A stretch of DNA of 29,209 nt from a virus: the IMG/VR virus record IMGVR_UViG_3300025128_000225, positions 1 through 29,209 of that record; one strand, given 5' to 3'. This document shows positions 23,886 to 29,209 of the stretch, one piece after another. The notes beneath the pieces were generated by a model that searched no databases, had not been told where the DNA came from, and was given only the letters and a program-made list of their open reading frames with translations. Position numbers and translations under genes: made by a program. Positions within the stretch are counted from its first letter, which is position 1, and the number at the start of each line of letters is the position of its first letter.

Positions 23886-24142
23886 TGGATGTAGCAGCAG
23901 CAATCAGCGAGTACGGCTTTCCAATAGTCGCTACGGTGGGTCTGCTATACATGATCCATTATATTTGGTCGTTCATCACCAACAATATCAAGGCAAAACT
24001 GGCAGATGCTAATGTTACCTTGATTGCATTGATTGACCGCATCCGTATGTTAGATAACGATATCATACGCTTACAGCAGAAACTGGATACGGTCATTGAG
24101 CTTCGGGAGCAGAAAAATGAGAATATTGTTAATGATGATTAG
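23885..24142 (+). CDS. Single-span membrane protein with coiled coil (paralogue B)
   Basis: I take ATG 23885, overlapping the upstream stop (TAATG); a longer frame from 23807 is not needed. The 85-residue product reads MDVAAAISEYGFPIVATVGL, has a span at about 12-32 ending in HYIWSFITNN, and a coiled coil LIALIDRIRMLDNDIIRLQQ. It lines up with the preceding gene product over span and coil but lacks the RADGKEDARRD tail. The csgF-like gene starts inside its 3' end (24117), so translation of this membrane protein and of the curli module is probably coupled. Confidence 0.68.
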   Translation: MDVAAAISEYGFPIVATVGLLYMIHYIWSFITNNIKAKLADANVTLIALIDRIRMLDNDIIRLQQKLDTVIELREQKNENIVNDD

Positions 24143-24581
24143 TTTGCTCGCATTCCCTGCGGCAGCAACTGATTTGGTTTACCAGTTCAAGAGTCCTTCG
24201 TTTAACGGTATGGGGCAGTCCGCTCATTACCTGACGATTGACGAGCAGGAACGCACCCGGAGGCAGGCTATCCTTGAAAAAGCTGAGTCAAGGGCAGAGG
24301 AGCTTCTGAGAGAGCAGGAAAATACCACGCTCGCCAAGTTCATAAGAAATCTTGAGAGCCGTATCTTTTCCCAGCTTTCCAGGGATCTGGCTGAATCGTT
24401 ATTCAATTCCGAGGAAGGTGGGTCAGGCGGTGTATTTGATCTGGAGGGCAACAGCATTGCTTTCGTGAATACCGGCACTGAGATTATCCTCACAGTCACA
24501 GATGTGGACGGAGCAATTACGGAAATCAGAATCCCAATCGGTTCTTTCGGTATTTGCAGTACGGACGAGTGCGGTATCTGA
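24117..24581 (+). CDS. csgF: CsgF-like curli assembly factor
   Basis: I choose ATG 24117 (GGGAGC eight bases before). A TTG at 24096 in the same frame would put extra residues before the signal peptide. The 154-residue product has a signal peptide (MRILLMMISLLAFPAAA, cut after Ala17). The mature N-terminus TDLVYQFKSPSFNG corresponds to the E. coli CsgF start GTMTFQFRNPNFGG, the part that plugs into the CsgG channel. A charged helix follows (about 40-70, where E. coli has a shorter Gln/Asn/Ala segment), then IRNLESRIFSQLSRDLAESL and the C-terminal beta hairpins TGTEIILTVTDVDGAITEIR, as in CsgF. The end carries two Cys (GICSTDECGI) not known from E. coli. It overlaps both neighbours. In curli systems CsgF works at the outer surface, anchoring fibre nucleation to the pore. 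Confidence 0.87.
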   Translation: MRILLMMISLLAFPAAATDLVYQFKSPSFNGMGQSAHYLTIDEQERTRRQAILEKAESRAEELLREQENTTLAKFIRNLESRIFSQLSRDLAESLFNSEEGGSGGVFDLEGNSIAFVNTGTEIILTVTDVDGAITEIRIPIGSFGICSTDECGI

Positions 24582-25372
24582 TCCTATGCCTGGCAGGATT
24601 GACGCTTGTCGGCTGCGTGAGTGTTGATCCGTACCGATGCGGGACGCTAAGTAACTATTGCTCGCCGGAACCACGGGTAGAACGTCCGACACTGAATGAA
24701 CTGGTTAATCTGCCTATGCCCCGCCAGAAAGCGGTGGTCAGTGTCTATAACTTTTCAGACCTGACAGGGCAAAGGGCCACAGCGGACAACATGGCGTTAT
24801 TTTCTACCGCTGTGACGCAGGGCGCAGACAGCTTCCTGATTGACGCACTGATGGCTGCGGGAAATGGAAAGTGGTTTTTGGTGGCGGAACGTGGCGATCT
24901 GGATGCCCTGACGCGAGAACGACAACTGATTATTTCAACCCGAAATAGCTACGATGGAGAGGGATCTAATCGGTTGGAGCCGTTATTGTTTAGCGGTCTT
25001 ATCATGTCAGGCGGTATCATAGGTTATGACACAAACCTCATAAGCGGCGGTATAGGGGCGAGATACCTTGGCATAGGGGTTAGTAATCAGTATCGCGTAG
25101 ACGAGGTTACAGTGGCGCTCAGGGCCGTTCTGGTGCAGACCGGACAGGTGTTGCTGAATGTGATTACCAGTAAGCAGGTATATTCAACATCAACGGGATT
25201 TGATACTTTCAGGTTTACAGAAAATGGTACTGAATTGATAGAGGTGGAAGCCGGAGCAGCCAGGAATGAAACAGCGACATACGCTGTAAGAAGCGCAATT
25301 GAGCAGGCGGTTCTGGAGATAATACACCAGGGTATTGAACAGGATTTGTGGGATTACTCCACGGGAGGTTAA
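24569..25372 (+). CDS. csgG: CsgG-like outer-membrane curli secretion channel lipoprotein
   Basis: I choose GTG 24569 so that the signal peptide is MRYLILCLAGLTLVGC with lipid Cys16; TTG 24554 in the same frame is an alternative. The 267-residue product follows E. coli CsgG along its length. LVNLPMPRQKAVVSVYNFSD matches HLPAPTGKIFVSVYNIQD, then come TGQ and FSTAV at the constriction loop, and IIGYDTNLISGGIGARYLGI at about 150-169 (E. coli IIGYESNVKSGGVGARYFGI). The end SAIEQAVLEIIHQGIEQDLW matches SAIETGVIFLINDGIDRGLW. CsgG forms a nonameric pore that exports unfolded curlin. The constriction Phe (F78) is kept while the E. coli Tyr and Asn of that loop are not at the same places. Extra Cys24 and Cys31 lie after the lipid anchor. 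It overlaps csgF by 13 bases. Confidence 0.95.
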   Translation: MRYLILCLAGLTLVGCVSVDPYRCGTLSNYCSPEPRVERPTLNELVNLPMPRQKAVVSVYNFSDLTGQRATADNMALFSTAVTQGADSFLIDALMAAGNGKWFLVAERGDLDALTRERQLIISTRNSYDGEGSNRLEPLLFSGLIMSGGIIGYDTNLISGGIGARYLGIGVSNQYRVDEVTVALRAVLVQTGQVLLNVITSKQVYSTSTGFDTFRFTENGTELIEVEAGAARNETATYAVRSAIEQAVLEIIHQGIEQDLWDYSTGG

Positions 25373-25374
25373 AG

Positions 25375-26091
25375 ATGAGCAGGAACATCATTAAAACCTG
25401 TACAGCATATCTGCTGTTTTTGTATTCATTTGCTTATGCGGTATCTGCGTATAGCGCCAACAACTCGATATATATCACGCAATCGGGAGGATCGTCGGCC
25501 CTGACGATGAATATAGACCAGATCGGAAACTCTAACGTGGTCGGAACATCTCAGACAAGAGTCTCATTGTCAGGAACGAGCATGGTTGTAGACGTAGATC
25601 AAATCGGTGACTCAAATGTCATTGCCGCGTCAATCGCTCAAGGGAACAGCAGTTCGTTTACTCTGACAAGCACAGGTGACTCAAATACCCAGACTCTTGC
25701 AGTTGGAGGGACGGGGGATACGGCTGGCAGTGATTTCGATTTCGCCGCGACGGGGGACTCCAACGTCCTTACATTCACCCAGGGAGCGGCTGCAACAGCA
25801 ACGTCTGGAAATACCGACATCGTAATTGCCGGAACGTCTAACAATCTGAATCTGGTCAGTGAGGTGGTTGGTGGAACAAACAACTGGGATGTGGACGGCG
25901 ACTCAAACGACATCGACACAACCCAAACCGGAAATGCAAATCACTCCATCACCGCAGACATCACTGGTAATACCAACAATATCGACATTGACCAGACCAA
26001 TTCAGGCGGCAGCACTTCAGGCATATTGGATATTGTTGCGGTGACTACTGGCGGTGTGATTGACATTGACCAATGCACAAGTGGCTGTTAG
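25375..26091 (+). CDS. Secreted curlin-repeat protein 1 (putative amyloid subunit)
   Basis: ATG 25375 follows the csgG stop by two bases with GGGAGG upstream. The 238-residue product has a signal peptide ending around residue 28 (AYAVSAYSA), then SIYITQSGGSSALTMNIDQI and at least nine degenerate units marked by turns such as QIGNSN, QIGDSN, STGDSN, ATGDSN, DGDSND, QTGNAN and ITGNTN. This matches the logic of CsgA repeats (S-x5-Q-x-G-x-x-N-x5-Q), with stacked strand-turn-strand units. The first two and the last units are closest to curlin; the middle ones lose the Gln. It ends with a C-T-S-G-C pair. As the gene directly after csgG it is the obvious export substrate. Amyloid formation is not shown by sequence alone. 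The frame overlaps the next gene by 19 bases. Confidence 0.8.
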   Translation: MSRNIIKTCTAYLLFLYSFAYAVSAYSANNSIYITQSGGSSALTMNIDQIGNSNVVGTSQTRVSLSGTSMVVDVDQIGDSNVIAASIAQGNSSSFTLTSTGDSNTQTLAVGGTGDTAGSDFDFAATGDSNVLTFTQGAAATATSGNTDIVIAGTSNNLNLVSEVVGGTNNWDVDGDSNDIDTTQTGNANHSITADITGNTNNIDIDQTNSGGSTSGILDIVAVTTGGVIDIDQCTSGC

Positions 26092-27155
26092 TTTTTTTTC
26101 CACTGGCAGTTAATGCTCAAGTCGGTGAAATCACTGAGCTTAGAGGCGTTGGTGAGGTTGTTCGTCAGGACACGACGGATTCTCTCATAGCAGAACTGGA
26201 ACTCGGCATTGCCAGTTACGATGATGTGCGTACTGGTAATGGCAGGATGGCGATATCCTTCCTCGATGATTCTGTTCTGAGGCTTACTGAGCACAGCAAG
26301 ATTGTCATAGATGATTTTGTTTTTGATCCTGACCCGTCCCGTTCCCGGCTGGCTCTTAACATGGCGAGTGGTACGGCAAGGTTCCTTACAGGTGCGCTGG
26401 GGCGTATTAACCGTGAGAACATCAGTATCCGCACCCCTACGGCAACCATTGCGATACGAGGTACTGACTTCACCACGACCGTAGATGAGATAGGCCGAAG
26501 CCTGGTTATCCTGCTGCCCAATGAAGACGGCAGTGCCAGCGGCGAGATAACGGTAGAAACCACTGCCAGCGTGGTGGTTCTTAACCAGCCGTTTCAGGCA
26601 ACGATGACGACCGTTTCAGAGGCGGCTCCGACACGGCCCGTTGTTTTGTCAAATATGACACTGGGGTTCATTGATAACCTGCTCATTGTCAGTCCACCTG
26701 ATGAGATTGTGGAAGCGGTTGATGAGCAGTCAGGTACGGCCTCTAACATCCTAGATGTGGATCTGCTGGAAGAAACAGAACTTGATGAGAACGAACTGGA
26801 CGAGGATGAGTTACAGGACGAACTTGGCAGACTTGATATTGACCTGCTGAACGTCGATTTCCTGACTGACTTGCTGAACATTATCGAGGTATCGGCAACC
26901 GATAAAAAAGAGGTAGCCGAGATAGGTGGCGTAGAACTGGAGGGTATCCTGCCGGGATTCGATCAGCAGAACCAGACGTACACGTTTGTCGAAGGTGAGG
27001 TGCTGACGATTTTCAGAAGCGTTGAGAACACTTTCGACCTTGAGCTTGATAAGGGAAATTCTTATAACATCATGGTGATGACCGCAGGCAAGAAGCTCGA
27101 TATCACCGTGAACGGAGGGGGCGATAATGCGATTTATATTAATCAGTCTCCTTAG
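26073..27155 (+). CDS. Secreted FecR-domain protein with acidic region and curlin-like C-terminus
   Basis: The 360-residue product starts at ATG 26073 inside the end of the curlin-like gene. It has a short signal peptide (MHKWLLVFFPLAVNA, Ala15). A FecR domain covers about residues 45-150: YDDVRTGNGRMAISFLDDSV, LRLTEHSKIVID and the hallmark ISIRTPTATIAIRGTDFTT (117-135). FecR domains act as periplasmic or exported sensor/scaffold domains. Many lack the cytoplasmic anti-sigma part, as here. After a beta region an acidic Leu-Glu-Asp stretch (about 228-264) follows. The last 20 residues read DITVNGGGDNAIYINQSP, ending in a strand like the curlin unit S-I-Y-I-x-Q of both neighbours. It may bind, cap or nucleate the repeat proteins; this is inference. 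Confidence 0.82.
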   Translation: MHKWLLVFFPLAVNAQVGEITELRGVGEVVRQDTTDSLIAELELGIASYDDVRTGNGRMAISFLDDSVLRLTEHSKIVIDDFVFDPDPSRSRLALNMASGTARFLTGALGRINRENISIRTPTATIAIRGTDFTTTVDEIGRSLVILLPNEDGSASGEITVETTASVVVLNQPFQATMTTVSEAAPTRPVVLSNMTLGFIDNLLIVSPPDEIVEAVDEQSGTASNILDVDLLEETELDENELDEDELQDELGRLDIDLLNVDFLTDLLNIIEVSATDKKEVAEIGGVELEGILPGFDQQNQTYTFVEGEVLTIFRSVENTFDLELDKGNSYNIMVMTAGKKLDITVNGGGDNAIYINQSP

Positions 27156-27912
27156 TTTGCCTGTTTTTGCGTCAGATAATTCAATCGAGATAGACACCAA
27201 GGGTTCCAATACCAGTATCTACATCGACCAGATCGGGTCAGGCAATACCGCTCGCGTGTGGTGCGGATTGTCGAATGGAACCTATGCTACGCATACCTGC
27301 TCCAGTGCCACGATTGACATAGACCAGGACGGGACCGGAAATCTTGCCAAAGCCTATTCTCAGTACACAAACCATACCGGGAATGAATACACGATAAATC
27401 AGGATGGCAATGACAATATTGGTTACATAGATGCCGATGAAGACAACAACGAAATGACAATCACGCAAACGGGTGATGACAAGGAAGCTGAAATCTATAT
27501 GTCAGGCGATGATAATGTCTACACGATCAACCAATCAGGAACGGGAGAACATTACGCGAAGTTCTATGCCTTCGGGGATGATTCAACCTGGACAGCAACT
27601 CAGTCAGGCAGCGGCGATCATAATGCGTATATCAAGTCATGCAACAACTGCAACAACAACGATGCGACGATCACGCAGTCAGGCAGCGGTAACAAAGACG
27701 GGGATATTGAGTTCAGGAACAACCCGTCTGATAACTCAACGGTCAACCTGACGCAATCAGGTGACGGGGCGCACGTTGGCAATGTTCGCGTGGAGCAAGG
27801 GAACTATACCGTTAACGCTACGCAGAGCGGTGTAAGCGCAAAGTCCTATATTGCGGTGTTTGATTGCACGACAAACTGCAACAAGACCATTACCATCAAT
27901 CAGTACGACTAG
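27127..27912 (+). CDS. Secreted curlin-repeat protein 2 (putative amyloid subunit)
   Basis: ATG 27127 is preceded by GGAGGGGG and lies inside the end of the FecR gene. The 261-residue product has a signal peptide MRFILISLLSLPVFA. About ten repeats of the type I-x-I-x-Q-x-G-x-x-N follow: SIYIDQIGSGN, TIDIDQDGTGN, EYTINQDGNDN, EMTITQTGDD, VYTINQSGTGE, WTATQSGSGDHN, ATITQSGSGN, VNLTQSGDGAH, VNATQSGVS and a final TITINQ. These are clearer curlin-type units than in protein 1. The spacing varies, with Asp/Asn-rich insertions. Cysteines occur in pairs (VWC..HTC, CNNC, DCTTNC), uncommon in CsgA, and could form disulfides outside the cell. Rich in Asp and Asn, predicted very acidic. Probable second substrate of the CsgG pore. 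Confidence 0.85.
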   Translation: MRFILISLLSLPVFASDNSIEIDTKGSNTSIYIDQIGSGNTARVWCGLSNGTYATHTCSSATIDIDQDGTGNLAKAYSQYTNHTGNEYTINQDGNDNIGYIDADEDNNEMTITQTGDDKEAEIYMSGDDNVYTINQSGTGEHYAKFYAFGDDSTWTATQSGSGDHNAYIKSCNNCNNNDATITQSGSGNKDGDIEFRNNPSDNSTVNLTQSGDGAHVGNVRVEQGNYTVNATQSGVSAKSYIAVFDCTTNCNKTITINQYD

Positions 27913-27921
27913 GAGGCGCAG

Positions 27922-28185
27922 ATGGCTAAAAAGAAAAAGAAAAGGAATTATCGGAAGGAATACGATAATTACCAGGGCAAGAAAAAGCAGAAGAAGCGTC
28001 GTGCTGCCCGTAATTCCAGTCGTGCTGCGATGAAAAAGAGGGGCAGGGTCTCGAAAGGTGACGGAAAGGACGTACATCATAAGGACGGCAACCCCAAAAA
28101 CAAAAAGGCCAGCAACCTGAAGGTGACTTCCAAGGCTAAGAACAGGTCGTTCAGGAGAACAAAGAGCGCCGGGAAAAAGCGGTAA
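27922..28185 (+). CDS. Basic protein with partial HNH-like motif
   Basis: ATG 27922 follows a strong AGGAGG. The 87-residue product is strongly basic over residues 1-48 (MAKKKKKRNYRKEYDNYQGK, KKQKKRRAAR). It then carries DVHHKDGNPKNKKASNLKVT at 50-69 and KAKNRSFRR. The pattern 'VHHKDGN-x-x-N-x-x-x-NL-x-x-x-x-x-x-x-N' is the core of HNH-type nucleases (His52/His53, Asn57, Asn65), but the usual Cys pairs or a further His are missing. Small proteins like this are frequent in marine phage genomes and annotated as HNH-like. Whether this one cuts DNA is doubtful. It is out of place in a secretion module, so it may have hopped in. Confidence 0.7.
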   Translation: MAKKKKKRNYRKEYDNYQGKKKQKKRRAARNSSRAAMKKRGRVSKGDGKDVHHKDGNPKNKKASNLKVTSKAKNRSFRRTKSAGKKR

Positions 28186-28448
28186 TGTCAGGAAATTTGA
28201 ACAAAAGACAGATTGTTGAGGTTGTCTGGCAAGATGCCTGGATCAGCCCGGAAAATATGTTGTCTAAAGACCAGGATAATTCTTTGCCGGTTCTGCGATC
28301 TGCAATGGGCTATGTGATTTCCAAAGATAATGAGGAATGTCTTATTTTGTCTACTGATCTGTATGAGAAGGCACCGGGAATCGTCAATGCTCCTATGGTC
28401 ATCCCCTGGGATTCGATTATCGAATGGTATGAGTTTCAGGTGCATTGA
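28185..28448 (+). CDS. Small conserved phage protein, 87 aa
   Basis: The start overlaps the preceding stop (TAATG). The product contains RQIVEVVWQDAWISPENM, then a strand set MGYVISKDNEECLILSTDLY and an end VIPWDSIIEWYEFQVH. Proteins of this pattern ('V-x-V-x-WxDS ... SxGYL(V/I)xxDxxxxxLAxxxxxx ... IPxxxIxxxxxL') occur widely in phages of aquatic bacteria, and no role is known to me. It lacks signal peptide and membrane segments, so it stays in the cytoplasm, unlike its neighbours. The stop overlaps the TTG start of the next gene (TTGA). Confidence 0.68.
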   Translation: MSGNLNKRQIVEVVWQDAWISPENMLSKDQDNSLPVLRSAMGYVISKDNEECLILSTDLYEKAPGIVNAPMVIPWDSIIEWYEFQVH

Positions 28449-29209
28449 AAACTCTGCTAACTTTACTGGCTGCGTTATTGCTTTTTCGGGTCATTGATCC
28501 GTGGCCTGTCGAGACCCTGAGACTCAAATACTTCGATGCGCTGCTAACCATTAAAGAGCCGGTCGAAAGCCAGAACATCTCCCTCTACAACATTGACGAA
28601 GCCGCATTAGCAGACGGCGGTCAATGGCCGTGGCCCAGGCAGCAGCTTGCACAGCTTAATCAAAATCTTTTCGATGCAGGCGCTGCGGCCGTGGTGTATT
28701 CGGTGCTGTTTCCAGAAGAAGACCGCTTTGGTGGCGATTCCGAGTTTGCCGAGAGCATGGCCCGGATGCCGACATTCCTCTCTGCGGTAGCCACAGCCGA
28801 CACGGATCGGCAGGACGGCTGGCACATCGGCGTAGCCACGCTGGGTCAGGTCAATGAGAATGCCATCAATTATTCGGGCATCCTGCCTAATGTTTCTGTG
28901 CTGCAAGAAGCGGCTGTCGGTACGGGAGTAGTGAATACCGCTCCAGAGGTAGATGGGCTGGTCCGCAGAGTGCCGATGGTGGTCAGAGTTGGGGAGAGTC
29001 TGTACCCGGCCCTTGGGCTTGATGTCCTGCGTGGACTGGCCGGAGACCCCTCCTACCAGGTCAGAGGATCTGAGACAGGCATAGAGGCGGTCAGGGTGCC
29101 TAGCTTCGATACCATCAATACCGATGCAGCAGGCAGGGTATGGATAGACTGGGGAACCACGTTTGCCCAGCAACCTATCAATGGAACTATCATCTTTGTC
29201 GGTGTAACT
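28445..29209 (+). CDS. CHASE2-domain membrane sensor protein, 3' end outside window
   Basis: The frame is open from TTG 28445, in a TTGA overlap with the previous stop, to the window end. It gives 255 residues; no earlier start is possible in frame without crossing the upstream gene. Residues 1-17 are a hydrophobic signal anchor (MKTLLTLLAALLLFRVI). A CHASE2 domain follows: RLKYFDALL, ISLYNIDEAAL, GGQWPWPRQQLAQL (58-71), AAAVVYSVLFPEED, GTGVVNTAPEVDGLVRRVP, YPALGLDVL and GTIIFVGVT at the edge. CHASE2 is a periplasmic sensor domain normally fused to histidine kinases, adenylate/diguanylate cyclases or Ser/Thr kinases, with membrane spans behind it; that part is cut off here. Four 60-bp blocks sampled in this gene contain 142 G+C of 240, higher than blocks I counted upstream (27-33 of 60), which may mark transfer. 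Confidence 0.88.
   Translation, partial: MKTLLTLLAALLLFRVIDPWPVETLRLKYFDALLTIKEPVESQNISLYNIDEAALADGGQWPWPRQQLAQLNQNLFDAGAAAVVYSVLFPEEDRFGGDSEFAESMARMPTFLSAVATADTDRQDGWHIGVATLGQVNENAINYSGILPNVSVLQEAAVGTGVVNTAPEVDGLVRRVPMVVRVGESLYPALGLDVLRGLAGDPSYQVRGSETGIEAVRVPSFDTINTDAAGRVWIDWGTTFAQQPINGTIIFVGVT

Noticed and set aside
28607-29173. A 188-codon minus-strand frame at the end of the window.
   Set aside because: It lies opposite the CHASE2 gene, which has clear domain motifs; the antisense product has none.
1-29209. tRNA genes, CRISPR arrays, insertion sequences, attachment sites and integrase.
   Set aside because: I looked for them and saw none. All repeats found are in-frame protein-coding repeats.

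Overview
The window is a stretch of the late region of a tailed bacteriophage, probably a podovirus-like marine phage of a Gram-negative host. All 32 genes I accept lie on the + strand. They are packed almost without gaps: many stops and starts share bases (ATGA, TAATG, GTGA, TTGA) and the only spacer above 50 bp is 336-394, which holds a hairpin. The Gram-negative host is inferred from a two-component spanin pair, lipobox signal peptides and an outer-membrane CsgG-type pore. No terminase, portal, recognisable major capsid protein, replication gene, integrase, tRNA or CRISPR array is visible, so this is one arm of a larger genome.

Layout. 1-1269: end of a probable head/decoration protein, a second small virion-type protein and two very basic small proteins. 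1270-3709: head-tail connector/adaptor module (P22 gp4-like and SU10 adaptor-like proteins) with small conserved virion proteins. 3722-7376: two strictly periodic repeat proteins, the second a long fibre with a C-terminal S74 intramolecular chaperone/autoprotease domain, plus a small follower. 7376-8095: a 2OG-Fe(II) oxygenase-like protein. 8105-8881: a small membrane protein, a small soluble protein and a GH24 endolysin. 8892-11915: a Gly/Pro low-complexity protein, a large beta-rich tail protein and two small virion proteins. 11925-22445: five large proteins or GNAT-like proteins that look like internal virion/ejection proteins. 22496-24142: i-spanin, o-spanin and three small membrane proteins.

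24117-29209 is the remarkable part. A CsgF homologue and a CsgG homologue (the curli periplasmic/surface factor and the outer-membrane secretion pore) are followed by a curlin-repeat exported protein, a secreted FecR-domain protein and a second curlin-repeat exported protein. After two small genes comes the start of a CHASE2-domain membrane protein that runs off the window. Pore, pore adaptor and two candidate amyloid substrates therefore sit in one late transcription unit, directly after the lysis/membrane genes. No CsgE, CsgB, CsgC or CsgD is recognisable. csgG/csgF-like genes have, as far as I remember, been reported in some marine phages. The combination with own substrates, FecR and CHASE2 is what I consider worth following up: a phage-encoded surface-amyloid export and envelope-sensing module.

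Functions of most virion proteins are assigned by motif recognition and gene order only. Names such as connector or ejection protein are inferences unless stated otherwise.
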